Assembly (NCBI GenBank): GCA_036703315.1 | Contig: DATNPH010000014.1 | Span: 1-64,000 of the forward strand | DNA from: DATNPH01 sp036703315 | Lineage (GTDB): Bacteria; Cyanobacteriota; Cyanobacteriia; Cyanobacteriales; Coleofasciculaceae | Direction of reading: 5' to 3' | Length of the DNA stretch: 64,000 nucleotides | Shown: one piece after another, positions 26,074-35,028 of the stretch | How the letters are laid out: each line of letters starts with the position of its first letter | Position numbering within the stretch: the first letter of the stretch is position 1 | Translations under genes and position numbers: made by a program | Notes under the pieces: model-generated | What the model was told of the DNA's origin: nothing | Databases searched by the model: none | What the model saw: the letters and a program-made list of their open reading frames with translations, nothing else

Positions 26074-27687
26074 ATGAACAAAACAGTAGACACCCGAATT
26101 TCTGAAGTTACAGTATACAGCGACCAAGCGCTGGTGACGCGCAAGGGTGTCGTGCAGCTGACTGGTGAGGAGCACGAACTGGTCATTACTCAACTACCAT
26201 TGACCCTTCTAAGCGAATCAGTTCGGGTCTCTGGTAAGGGGACAGTAATGGTGCGATTATTGGGGGTGTGCACTGAACGAACTTATGCAACTGAAGCGAT
26301 CGCTAATAAAGTTACCCATCTGACGCAAGAAATTGGGCAACTTGAGGAGCAAAAACGCTATGTGCAAGACCAGCTAACACTGCTCAATCTGCAACGAAAT
26401 TTCGTAAAAAACTTGAGCACTCAGTACTTAGAACGCTTAACGAGGCTCCCAAATCCTGAACCGATGAACTTGGAGCAAGTCAGCGAGTTACTAGCTTTTA
26501 TAGGGAATCAGTACAGCGAGTTTTCAAATGTGATCGCTTTAGCAGAGAAAGAGCAAAAACAGCTTGACAAGCAATTACAGACACTCCGCCAGCAGCTACA
26601 GCAGCTTTCAACACCCAGTTCTCAAGAAAGTTTCCGCGTCATTGTCGCGGTAGAACCCTTAGCAGCTGGTGAATTTGAGATAGAGGTGTCTTATGTTGTC
26701 ACTCAAGTTAGCTGGGTGCCACTCTATGACTTGCGCTTGAGTGCAACGAGCCAAAACATCAATATCAGCTACTCAGCAGAAGTCAAGCAAAACAGTGGTG
26801 AGGATTGGGTAGATGTTGCGCTAACTCTTTCAACAGCTAAGCTAGGACTAGGCACTCTACCGCCCAAGTGGATTCCCTGGTATATCGATGTGCAACAGAC
26901 CAGTGAGCCAGAGCGACGGGCAAGGGTGGCGGCAGAATATAATAGCCTGTCGCGTGCCGCCCCTACTACCATGCCTTATCCAGGTATGGCACCTTCACCC
27001 GAAACCGCAATGGAGGCAGATTTAGAGCGGCTCAAAGCCCAAATGGCAGCGGCAGAAGTCTTCAAACAAGGAGGCGTCGTTACATTTGGAGTTAGCAGTG
27101 GTGGCAATATTCCTAGCGATGGTGCGCCTCATAAAACCACGATTTTTAACGAAGATTATCCTTGCCGTACTGAGTACATCGCTGTACCTCGGCTGATCAA
27201 TTTAGCTTACCTTCAGACCACAATTACCAATCCTCTCAAGAGCGTCACCCTGTTAGCGGGTAAAGCAAATATTTTTCGTGAGAATACCTTTGTCGGGACA
27301 ACTGAGTTAGAAAACATTGCCCCAGGACAAGAATTTACGCTTAACTTGGGTATTGACGAAGGGCTGAAAATTGAACGAGATTTGGTAGAACGCCAGGTAG
27401 ATAAGAAGCTGATTGGCAACCAACGGTGTACTACCTATGCCTATCGCATCGTAATTACAAACTTACGCGAACAGGAAGCAGGGATAACCTTAACCGAGCA
27501 GCTACCAGTCAGTCGGAATGAGCAAATTAAAGTACGTCTAACTCGCTCCAACCCCCAAATTCAGACGGGTGAGATGGGAATGCTGGAATGGTCACTCCCC
27601 GTGCCGCCCCTCTCCAACCAAGAGTTGTACTATCAGTTCACGGTTGAGCAACCACCTGAGCTAACCGTTGTGGGTCTGGATATTTAG
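26074..27687 (+). CDS. mucoidy inhibitor MuiA family protein (DUF4139)
   Basis: A 537-aa protein with the two-domain layout of the family. The N-terminal region (DTRISEVTVYSDQALVTRKG) leads to a coiled coil at about residues 85-180 (LTQEIGQLEEQKRYVQDQLT), then the DUF4139 beta-rich domain (ISYSAEVKQNSGEDWVDVAL, TLSTAKLGLGTLPPKW, NEDYPCRTEYIAVPRL and GIDEGLKIERDLVERQ). No signal peptide. The biochemical role is unknown; the name comes from a plasmid gene affecting mucoidy. Confidence 0.85.
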   Translation: MNKTVDTRISEVTVYSDQALVTRKGVVQLTGEEHELVITQLPLTLLSESVRVSGKGTVMVRLLGVCTERTYATEAIANKVTHLTQEIGQLEEQKRYVQDQLTLLNLQRNFVKNLSTQYLERLTRLPNPEPMNLEQVSELLAFIGNQYSEFSNVIALAEKEQKQLDKQLQTLRQQLQQLSTPSSQESFRVIVAVEPLAAGEFEIEVSYVVTQVSWVPLYDLRLSATSQNINISYSAEVKQNSGEDWVDVALTLSTAKLGLGTLPPKWIPWYIDVQQTSEPERRARVAAEYNSLSRAAPTTMPYPGMAPSPETAMEADLERLKAQMAAAEVFKQGGVVTFGVSSGGNIPSDGAPHKTTIFNEDYPCRTEYIAVPRLINLAYLQTTITNPLKSVTLLAGKANIFRENTFVGTTELENIAPGQEFTLNLGIDEGLKIERDLVERQVDKKLIGNQRCTTYAYRIVITNLREQEAGITLTEQLPVSRNEQIKVRLTRSNPQIQTGEMGMLEWSLPVPPLSNQELYYQFTVEQPPELTVVGLDI

Positions 27688-27948
27688 AACACCTGTACAG
27701 TCCGTGCGAACCACCCTTTATTAAGTTCAAAGGGTGCCGATGAAAAAGTAATTGGCAGTTTGTATTATCTCCCATTAGGTCATAAGTTAGGCGATCGCTT
27801 CGCTTGCCCGTATAGGCGATTACCTACCCCAATACCCACGGCAACTAATCTATCATGTCCCAGAACTTCGGTTTCCCGACAAAGTAGTTGGGGAGGAATA
27901 CCGAAAGATTGAGAGATTTTTATGGATAGGGGGTTACACCCCCCACCC
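27688..27948. other. intergenic, no gene seen
   Basis: Left part of the 418-bp spacer between muiA-like and gloA. A GCGATCGC site lies near 27791. No reading frame or repeat of note until the small-RNA candidate that starts near 27950. Confidence 0.4.
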
Positions 27949-27949
27949 C

Positions 27950-28020
27950 TATAATGCTATATTGTGCTCAGTAGATGCACCCTGATAATTTTGAGAGTCA
28001 CTTAGGTGGCTCTTTTTCTT
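27950..28020 (+). ncRNA. possible small RNA with promoter and terminator
   Basis: TATAAT at 27950-27955 is followed about 45 bases later by a terminator: stem GAGTCAC (27995-28001) / GTGGCTC (28006-28012), loop TTAG, then TTTTTCTTTT. A transcript of about 60 nt would result. No matching -35 box is seen and no known cyanobacterial Yfr motif is recognised. The hairpin may simply end muiA transcription. Confidence 0.3.
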
Positions 28021-28105
28021 TTCGAAGTTCTGAGGCATCAAGAATGCTCCTTACTCGAAAAGCCTCTGCTTTAACTAAATCAGCCGTCTCTTGAGGGCTA
28101 AATCA

Positions 28106-28537
28106 CTAGCTGCTTGCTGAGCCAGCCGTTTCTTGCGGCTTAGTAGACCCTTGAGTTCCCAGCTGAATCAGCTCAATCTTGTACCCATTCGGATCTTCAA
28201 CAAAGGCAATCACTGTAGAACCATGCTTCATAGGTCCTGGTTCACGGACTATCTTCCCACCCTTGATTCGGATTTGTGCACAGGTGTCGTAAATGTTATC
28301 AACACCAAGGGCAATGTGACCGTAAGCATTTCCCAAGTCGTACTTATTAGTACCCCAGTTGTAGGTTAGTTCGATGACTGTATGGTCAGACTCATCACCG
28401 TAACCAACAAAAGCTAGGGTAAATTCGCCGCTAGGGTAATCCTTTTGGCGCAGCAGCTTCATTCCCAAGACATCGCAGTAGAACTTGAGAGATTCATCAA
28501 GATTGCCAACTCGCAGCATTGTATGTAAAATTCGCAT
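28106..28537 (-). CDS. gloA: lactoylglutathione lyase (glyoxalase I)
   Basis: Converts the hemithioacetal of methylglyoxal and glutathione to S-lactoylglutathione. The metal ligands of the vicinal-oxygen-chelate fold are in place: His5 (MRILHTMLRV), Glu in VIELTYNWG, His in YGHIALGVD and Glu in GYKIELIQ. The N-terminal half LRVGNLDESLKFYCDVLGMK is typical. 143 aa including a short Ser/Ala/Gly tail. Convergent with muiA. Confidence 0.95.
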   Translation of the reverse strand: MRILHTMLRVGNLDESLKFYCDVLGMKLLRQKDYPSGEFTLAFVGYGDESDHTVIELTYNWGTNKYDLGNAYGHIALGVDNIYDTCAQIRIKGGKIVREPGPMKHGSTVIAFVEDPNGYKIELIQLGTQGSTKPQETAGSASS

Positions 28538-28996
28538 CGGCTCATTCCTTTATATGGGTTCTGCCAATCAAATGGTTTGGAAACATGTTGATTGCTTAGT
28601 TTTATCCAAGTACATTGCATCCAAATTGGATGTATGCCCTTAGTGATCCATTTTGACAATCCCACAGCTTTAACGTAGTGGAGCTTGGGCAAAAGTGGGA
28701 TGCACCCAACTTGAAACCTCTAGATGAGTAGAAAATGTCCCTCGCTCTTAAATACGAAGAGCGTCTTAAGTAGAAATTCTCTGCCATTTGGTAGGTAGCA
28801 ATACAGTTGGGATCGATAGACATCCTTAAAGATGACCGTTGACCCTCAGCTGAAGACGTATCCTGAACGCTGTAAGTCATCCTATTTTAGATTTTGGATT
28901 TGAACCCTCTAGATAAACCGGGGGTTTGAACTGTAGTCGGCTAAACCGTAATCCAAAATTGGCAATCTAAAATCCAAAATGAATTAGAGGAGAGAT
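28538..28996. other. divergent intergenic region before eno
   Basis: 460 bases without a gene. A fold-back TGCATCCAAATTGGATGTA lies near 28616, and CAAAATTGGCAATCTAAAAT-type filler follows. GAGGAG just before 28997 is the ribosome binding site of eno. Confidence 0.45.
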
Positions 28997-30286
28997 ATGC
29001 TCAATAAGCCAGAAACTGCCATTGACGCCATTGATGCCAGAGAAATTTTAGACTCTCGTGGACGTCCTACTGTAGAAGCCGAAGTGCGTCTCGTTACAGG
29101 CGCAGTGGGAGTTGCCCAAGTTCCTAGCGGAGCCTCTACTGGTACCTTTGAAGCCCATGAACTGCGGGATGATGACTCCCGACGTTACGGTGGCAAAGGG
29201 GTACTCACAGCTGTGCGGAATGTTAAAGAGAAAATCACCCCTGAGTTGTTGGGTATGGATGCTCTTGACCAGGCTTCGATTGACAAAAAAATGATTCACC
29301 GGGATGGTTCCCCGAACAAAAAGAACTTGGGAGCCAATGCCATTCTTGCTGTCTCGCTGGCGACGGCTAAGGCAGCTGCTGATGATTTGGCAATCCCCCT
29401 CTATCGTTATCTGGGGGGACCCCTCTCCAATCTGCTGCCAGTACCCTTGATGAACGTTATCAATGGGGGTGCTCATGCGGATAATAATGTGGATTTTCAG
29501 GAGTTCATGATTGTACCTGTGGGAGCGCAAACGTTTCGGGAGGCGCTGCGCTGGGGTGCTGAGGTGTTTGCTGCTTTAGCTAAGGTGTTGAAGGACAAAA
29601 AATTGCTGACGGGTGTTGGTGATGAAGGTGGTTTTGCTCCCAATCTGGAGTCCAATCAAGCGGCTTTGGAATTGCTGATTGCGGCGATCGAAAAGGCTGG
29701 GTATAAGCCAGGAGAGGAAGTCGCGCTGGCAATGGATGTTGCAGCGAGTGAGTTCTATAAAGAGGGTCAGTATGTTTATGATGGGGCATCTCACTCGCCC
29801 GAGGAGTTTATTGATTATTTGGCATCGTTGGTGGATCAATACCCGATTGTTTCGATTGAAGATGGATTGCATGAAGAAGATTGGCCGAACTGGCAATTGT
29901 TAACCCAGAAGTTGGGTTCGCGCATTCAGTTAGTCGGTGATGACCTCTTCGTGACCAACCCCACACGCCTTTCTAAAGGAATTGAGCAAAAAGCAGGTAA
30001 CTCTATCCTAATTAAGCTCAATCAAATCGGCTCTTTGACGGAAACGCTGGAAACCATTGACCTAGCAACCCGCAACGGTTTCCGCTCAGTGATTAGTCAC
30101 CGTTCTGGAGAAACAGAAGATACGACCATTGCCGATTTAGCTGTGGCAACGCGTGCTGGTCAAATCAAAACGGGTTCATTGTGCCGCAGTGAGCGAGTCG
30201 CCAAATACAATCGCCTGCTGCGGATTGAAGATGAACTAGGCGATCGCGCTATCTATGCTGCAACAGTAGGCATGGGACCAAAGTAG
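28997..30286 (+). CDS. eno: enolase
   Basis: Cytoplasmic glycolytic enzyme interconverting 2-phosphoglycerate and phosphoenolpyruvate, also a degradosome partner in many bacteria. Hallmarks are GGAHADNNVDFQEFMIVPVG, VGDEGGFAPNL, LVGDDLFVTN, KLNQIGSLTET and SHRSGETEDTTIADLAVAT (signature with the catalytic-site residues). 429 aa is family length. ATG start with GAGGAG upstream. Confidence 0.98.
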   Translation: MLNKPETAIDAIDAREILDSRGRPTVEAEVRLVTGAVGVAQVPSGASTGTFEAHELRDDDSRRYGGKGVLTAVRNVKEKITPELLGMDALDQASIDKKMIHRDGSPNKKNLGANAILAVSLATAKAAADDLAIPLYRYLGGPLSNLLPVPLMNVINGGAHADNNVDFQEFMIVPVGAQTFREALRWGAEVFAALAKVLKDKKLLTGVGDEGGFAPNLESNQAALELLIAAIEKAGYKPGEEVALAMDVAASEFYKEGQYVYDGASHSPEEFIDYLASLVDQYPIVSIEDGLHEEDWPNWQLLTQKLGSRIQLVGDDLFVTNPTRLSKGIEQKAGNSILIKLNQIGSLTETLETIDLATRNGFRSVISHRSGETEDTTIADLAVATRAGQIKTGSLCRSERVAKYNRLLRIEDELGDRAIYAATVGMGPK

Positions 30287-30591
30287 GCACTACTACATCA
30301 CGCCGAAAGTTTCTTACTAGTTCCGAGGTAGGGGAAGCAGGGGAGGCAAGGGGAGAATTTTACTAAAGAAGTCTGACGTGTAAAGGATGAAGTAAGAATT
30401 TATCGGTAAATGCCGGACTTAATATCTCTCTGCCCCCACTCCCCACTCCCCACTCCCTATTTTCAACTCAGCTCATTTTTCCAAAATTACACTGACCACA
30501 AAGAGATTAGACCTCTTGCCTTCTTTGTGGTACAAATGTTTGAAAAAATTATCGCCTCTTGTTTACCAGAGACAGGAAGGCTTGAAACCTC
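30287..30591. other. intergenic region upstream of bioB
   Basis: Contains a GGGGAAGCAGGGGAGGCAAG-type tract near 30333, CCCACTCCCCACTCCCCACT near 30437, and the inverted repeat 30495-30531 listed separately. AGGAAGG before the ATG is the bioB ribosome binding site. Confidence 0.5.
30495..30531. promoter_or_regulatory. 10-bp inverted repeat upstream of bioB
   Basis: ACCACAAAGA and TCTTTGTGGT are exact inverted repeats separated by 17 bases, 61 bases before the bioB ATG. The size fits a dimeric repressor site, but it does not match the BirA operator (TTGTAAACC-type) or the BioR box. It could also fold in RNA. Confidence 0.35.
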
Positions 30592-31662
30592 ATGACAGAA
30601 TTCCTATCGAACCTCCCCAACTGGAACGCCCTAGCTGAGCATTCCCTGGCTGGTGAACAGCTTACCCGTGAGGAAGCGCAAGCGGTACTTCGCGCCCCTG
30701 ATGTCGCCCTGCTTGACCAACTAGCTGCTGCCTACCGAGTGCGCTATCACCATTGGGGAAATCGGGTGCGACTCCATTTTCTGCTCAATGCTCAGAGCGG
30801 TCTGTGTCCGGAGGATTGCCATTATTGCTCCCAGTCCAAAATCTCTACAGCCGAGATCGAGAAGTACCCACTCGTGGCTAGGGAAAAAATCCTCAACGCC
30901 GCCGAACGGGCTGCAAAATTGAAGGCAGGAACCTTCTGCTTGGTCATCTCTGGGCGCTCGCCCACAGAATCAGTTTTCACGAAGGTTTTGGACGCGGTGC
31001 GATCGGTAAAGGAGAACTACGACCTCAAAGTTTGCACCTGCTTGGGACTGCTAAGCGAAGACCAGGCGCAGCGTTTAGCGGCAGCAGGAGTAGATCGGGT
31101 CAATCACAATCTCAACACCTCAGAGGGCTACCATGCCCAAATCTGCACTACCCATACCTTCGACGATCGCATCGCTACATTGAGGCATGTTAAGGCAGCA
31201 GGAATAACCACTTGCTCCGGGGGAATTCTTGGTATGGGGGAGTCAGACGATGATGTAATCGACTTAGCATTTGCCCTACGGGAACTGGAAGTAACCAGCG
31301 TCCCGCTTAATTTTCTGATTCCTATTCCTGGCACTCCCTTTGAAACCCTGCGAGAGCTGAACCCGCGTCGATGCTTACGCATCCTCTGCCTCTTCCGCTT
31401 CCTGCTCCCAGCTCAGGAGATTCGGATTGCTGGGGGTCGGGAGGTTCATTTGCGATCGCTCCAGCCACTGGGACTCTACCCAGCGAACTCCATCTTTATC
31501 GGTGACTACCTCACCACGCCTGGGCAGGCTGCCCATAGTGACCTAGAAATGATTCGCGATGCCGGATTCGTTCTGGAGGCACCAGATGGCTCTGTATTAG
31601 AGGAAGACTCACTGAGACGGCGTCTGGAAAGTCAAAAGTCAAAAGTTAAAACTCAAAAATAG
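30592..31662 (+). CDS. bioB: biotin synthase
   Basis: Radical-SAM enzyme inserting sulfur into dethiobiotin. The 4Fe-4S motif is Cys72, Cys76 and Cys79 (LCPEDCHYCSQSK). Further family segments are VDRVNHNLNTSEGYHAQIC, ITTCSGGILGMGE and PLNFLIPIPGTPFE. The last ~12 residues (ESQKSKVKTQK) are encoded by an AAAGTCAAAAGTC-type intergenic repeat that has been read into the frame. Convergent with argC; a perfect hairpin lies between them. Confidence 0.96.
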   Translation: MTEFLSNLPNWNALAEHSLAGEQLTREEAQAVLRAPDVALLDQLAAAYRVRYHHWGNRVRLHFLLNAQSGLCPEDCHYCSQSKISTAEIEKYPLVAREKILNAAERAAKLKAGTFCLVISGRSPTESVFTKVLDAVRSVKENYDLKVCTCLGLLSEDQAQRLAAAGVDRVNHNLNTSEGYHAQICTTHTFDDRIATLRHVKAAGITTCSGGILGMGESDDDVIDLAFALRELEVTSVPLNFLIPIPGTPFETLRELNPRRCLRILCLFRFLLPAQEIRIAGGREVHLRSLQPLGLYPANSIFIGDYLTTPGQAAHSDLEMIRDAGFVLEAPDGSVLEEDSLRRRLESQKSKVKTQK

Positions 31663-31723
31663 GATACCTGCAAACCAAAAATGATTCTTCCTTTTGAAGT
31701 TTGAATTTTGAATTGAAAAAAGT

Positions 31724-31772
31724 CAGGTTGAAAGTTGGGATGATAACCTTCAACCTGCAAACTTTCAACCTG
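31724..31772. terminator. perfect hairpin between bioB and argC
   Basis: CAGGTTGAAAGTT (31724-31736) pairs exactly with AACTTTCAACCTG (31760-31772), 13 bp. It is symmetric and sits between convergent genes, so it could end transcription from both sides, though it has no T-run. It belongs to the AGGTTGAAGGTT repeat family. Confidence 0.5.
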
Positions 31773-31773
31773 T

Positions 31774-32832
31774 CTAGGGATAAAAACTTAGCTGAGGCAA
31801 ACCAAGCGTTTCTTCCCAACCCATCATCAAGTTCATACACTGTATTGCTTGACCAGCTTGACCTTTAATCAAGTTATCAGTGGCTGACATTACGATCACT
31901 CTGCCAGTCCGGGGATCGACTTCCAGACCGATGTAACAAAGATTTGTGCCACAAGCCCATTTAGTTTGGGGATAGGTACCTGCCGGCAACACCCGGATAA
32001 ACGGACTTGCTCGGTAGAATGCTGTATAAATTGTGATCAAATCTTCTCGTACCAACCCTGGATCGCGTAGGGTGGCATAAACGGTTGCCAGAAGCCCCCG
32101 CACCATTGGAATTAGATGAGGAGTAAACTGCACCATGACATCGTGACCCGCTAAATCGCTACAAATTTGCTCGATTTCTGGGATATGTCGATGACGAGCA
32201 ACGCCATAGGGTGCCAAGGAGTTGTCGGCTTCTGCCAATAAGAGATTGGTTTTCGCCGTGCGTCCGCCACCGGATGTCCCTGATTTAGCATCAATGATTG
32301 CTGTTTCCGGGATGATAAGTCCTTGCTTCAACAGTGGTGCAAGTGCTAACAGACTGGTCGTGACATAGCAACCTGGACAACCTACGAGCTGGGCGTCGGC
32401 AATGCGATCGCGATACAGTTCCGGTAAGCCATAAACAGCTGATGCTGCGACTTCTTGGTCGTGTCGATCTCCACCGTACCAGCTTTTATAAGTCTCCAAG
32501 TTCTTAAACCGATAGTCAGCTGAAAGGTCGAGAACCTTACATCCCTTTGATAGCAGGGTTGGTGCCATCTCAAGGGCTAAACCATTCGGCAAAGAGATAA
32601 ATACGACCTTACAGCGCGCCGCTATTGCATCTAAGTCAATCGACTCAATCGTCAAATCAACACGATGACCTAAATGAGGGTATAGATCAGCAAAGGGCTT
32701 GCCAGCACTGCTATCTCCCCCTAAGTAACTCACTTCGACTCCTGGGTGATCCATCAAGAGTCGTACAAGCTGCACGCCACCATAGCCTGATGCGCCGATT
32801 ATTCCTACGGGCAGGCGTTCTAAATCACCCAT
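31774..32832 (-). CDS. argC: N-acetyl-gamma-glutamyl-phosphate reductase
   Basis: NADPH-dependent enzyme of arginine synthesis giving N-acetylglutamate semialdehyde. It has the Rossmann start VGIIGASGYGGVQLVRLL, FISLPNGLALEMAP, the catalytic cysteine in LVGCPGCYVTTSLL, and AKSGTSGGGRTAKTNLL. 352 aa is family length. Single gene, divergent from ribBA. Confidence 0.97.
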   Translation of the reverse strand: MGDLERLPVGIIGASGYGGVQLVRLLMDHPGVEVSYLGGDSSAGKPFADLYPHLGHRVDLTIESIDLDAIAARCKVVFISLPNGLALEMAPTLLSKGCKVLDLSADYRFKNLETYKSWYGGDRHDQEVAASAVYGLPELYRDRIADAQLVGCPGCYVTTSLLALAPLLKQGLIIPETAIIDAKSGTSGGGRTAKTNLLLAEADNSLAPYGVARHRHIPEIEQICSDLAGHDVMVQFTPHLIPMVRGLLATVYATLRDPGLVREDLITIYTAFYRASPFIRVLPAGTYPQTKWACGTNLCYIGLEVDPRTGRVIVMSATDNLIKGQAGQAIQCMNLMMGWEETLGLPQLSFYP

Positions 32833-33045
32833 AATATTTCTTTCCTAAGAGGCTCAAATCGAAAACGGTTTAACATTTGCTGCATTTTAGTATCAAAAGT
32901 GAACTTTGGTGGTATAAATCAAAAGGTATTCCACCAACAATTATTAAGAGCAACCTCTGCAACGCTTACACCTAAATAAACGGGATACAATCGAGTAGAA
33001 ACAGTCTTTAGAAATCTTTACGAGTTTATTGCTCGCATTCTACCA

Positions 33046-34716
33046 GTGGAATCGCCTGAAACTCCTACGTTCAAATTTGACTCGATTGATAATGCCCTGG
33101 CAGACCTCAAAGCTGGTCGTGCCTTGGTGGTTGTGGATGACGAAAGCCGGGAAAATGAAGGGGATGTAATTTGCGCCGCTCAATTCGCAACACCTGACAT
33201 GATTAATTTCATGGCAGTAGAGGCGCGAGGACTGATTTGTCTGGCAATGACGGGTGATCGCCTTGATGCCCTAGAGCTGCCATTGATGGTCACCAAAAAT
33301 ACCGACAGCAACCAGACCGCCTTCACTATCAGTATAGATGCAGCCTTACACCTTGGCGTCACGACTGGTATCTCTGCTGAAGACCGTGCCCGTACAATCC
33401 AGGTAGCGATTAACCCAGGAACTCAACCGAGTGACTTGCGGCGTCCTGGTCACATTTTTCCCATCCGTGCCAGAGAGGGAGGTGTCTTGAAACGGGCAGG
33501 TCATACTGAAGCCGCCGTTGACTTGGCTCGACTGGCAGGTTTATATCCGTCAGGTGTGATTTGTGAAATCCAGAATTCAGATGGCTCAATGGCGCGGTTG
33601 CCACAGTTGATTCAGTATGCTAAAGACCATCAACTGAAAATTATCAGCATTGCTGACTTAATCAGTTATCGCCTCAAGTACGATCGCTTTGTCTACCGGG
33701 AGACAATCGCGCAATTACCAAGTAGTTTTGGAGAGTTCCAGATTTACGCTTACCGAAATTCTTTGGATAGCTCAGAACATGTTGCGATCGTTAAGGGAAA
33801 TCCAGCCGAATTCCAAGACAAACCCGTCATGGTGCGGATGCACTCCGAATGCCTAACGGGAGATGCTTTGGGTTCACTACGCTGTGACTGCCGAATGCAG
33901 CTACAAGCCGCATTGAAGATGATTGAAAATGCGGGTCAGGGAGTAGTAGTTTATTTGCGGCAAGAAGGGCGAGGAATTGGTCTAATCAATAAGCTGAAGG
34001 CGTATTCGTTACAAGACTTGGGACTGGATACAGTCGAAGCCAATGAACGATTAGGATTCCCGGCTGACCTACGGGACTACGGGATGGGAGCACAAATGCT
34101 CAATGACTTAGGCGTCAAAAAAATTCGCTTGATTACGAATAACCCCCGCAAAATCGCTGGTTTGAAAGGTTATGGCATTGAGGTGATTGATCGAGTGCCA
34201 CTGCTGATCGAAGCGAATGACTACAATTCTACCTATCTAGCAACAAAGGCTCAGAAGCTGGGTCATATGCTGTTGCAGACCTATCTAGTCACGGTTGCGA
34301 TTCACTGGCAGGATGCTCCTCAGCCGATCACAGAGCGCTACGAGCGATTGGAGAAGCTGCGGCATTTGGTGCATAGCCAGCACCTCCTATTGCAGGAAGA
34401 GGCACGACCGGTAGCGATCGCTGTGTTTGGCAAGCCTTCCTTAATTGTCCACTTAGGTTTTGACCAAGCTCAGTTGGCAACAGCAGATTGGTACAAATCC
34501 TCAAGTCATCCCTATGTGCAGGCGATCGCTCAAATTCTAGACAGTTTGAGTGAATGGCCTCAACTAGGACGCTTAGAATTTCTAGTGTCTCCCGGTAACG
34601 ATCCCCTGACTAGCTTACAGGTTCAGCTAGACCGCCAAACGTTCCCTCTGACTGAGCGACCTTCCTCTATATGCCGCAATTTAACGACTCAAAAAATCTA
34701 CAGCTTTGTAAAGTAG
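33046..34716 (+). CDS. ribBA: bifunctional DHBP synthase / GTP cyclohydrolase II
   Basis: Supplies both riboflavin precursors. Residues 1-~210 are RibB (VVDDESRENEGDVICAAQFA; GHIFPIRAREGGVLKRAGHT), making 3,4-dihydroxy-2-butanone 4-phosphate. Residues ~215-410 are RibA (HSECLTGDALGSLRCDCRMQ with the zinc cysteines; YLRQEGRGIGLINKLKAY), opening GTP. A ~145-residue C-terminal extension of unknown role follows, as in other cyanobacterial RibBA. GTG start. No FMN riboswitch was recognised upstream. Confidence 0.96.
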   Translation: MESPETPTFKFDSIDNALADLKAGRALVVVDDESRENEGDVICAAQFATPDMINFMAVEARGLICLAMTGDRLDALELPLMVTKNTDSNQTAFTISIDAALHLGVTTGISAEDRARTIQVAINPGTQPSDLRRPGHIFPIRAREGGVLKRAGHTEAAVDLARLAGLYPSGVICEIQNSDGSMARLPQLIQYAKDHQLKIISIADLISYRLKYDRFVYRETIAQLPSSFGEFQIYAYRNSLDSSEHVAIVKGNPAEFQDKPVMVRMHSECLTGDALGSLRCDCRMQLQAALKMIENAGQGVVVYLRQEGRGIGLINKLKAYSLQDLGLDTVEANERLGFPADLRDYGMGAQMLNDLGVKKIRLITNNPRKIAGLKGYGIEVIDRVPLLIEANDYNSTYLATKAQKLGHMLLQTYLVTVAIHWQDAPQPITERYERLEKLRHLVHSQHLLLQEEARPVAIAVFGKPSLIVHLGFDQAQLATADWYKSSSHPYVQAIAQILDSLSEWPQLGRLEFLVSPGNDPLTSLQVQLDRQTFPLTERPSSICRNLTTQKIYSFVK

Positions 34717-34771
34717 CTGTTAGCCTGTTGTCTTGTAGAAATTGACTTGGAAGCCAACGGCAACTGAAACT

Positions 34772-34804
34772 CAACAGAGACGTCCCACTGGGACGTCTCT
34801 GTTG
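34772..34804. terminator. perfect 15-bp hairpin between ribBA and a convergent small gene
   Basis: CAACAGAGACGTCCC and GGGACGTCTCTGTTG form an exact 15-bp stem with loop ACT. Lying between convergent genes, it is a good candidate for a two-way terminator, although T-runs are weak on both sides. Confidence 0.6.
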
Positions 34805-34827
34805 TAATCATCAGATGAAATTAATCA

Positions 34828-35028
34828 CTAGATAGCTTGCCGTGAGACAAGCTTTTCAATAGTCGCTTGGGTTTGCTGCAATAGCTGCTCTCGGCTATCT
34901 GCTGCCTTAGTGAGATTAGGAACTAAATTCCGGGCTTGTAACGCCATGTGAAGCTGAAGCTCAGCCACGTACTCACTGATATCTTCACGGAAAAAATCGT
35001 TTGAGGCTTGAGCAGAATGCAAATCCAA
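34828..35028 (-). CDS. small hypothetical protein, TTG start
   Basis: Unrecognised, soluble and helical (ISEYVAELQLHMALQARNLV; SREQLLQQTQATIEKLVSRQ). The frame reaches an ATG at 35070, but a full AAGGAGG lies inside that extension, five bases before a TTG at 35028. I therefore place the start there, giving 66 aa. No membrane segment and no partner gene. Confidence 0.55.
   Translation of the reverse strand: MDLHSAQASNDFFREDISEYVAELQLHMALQARNLVPNLTKAADSREQLLQQTQATIEKLVSRQAI

Noticed and set aside
28890..28990. Possible tRNA-like sequence (GTTTGAAC segment)
   Set aside because: No cloverleaf arms can be formed around it.
33000..33045. Possible FMN riboswitch before ribBA
   Set aside because: The conserved RFN sequence blocks are not present in 32833-33045.
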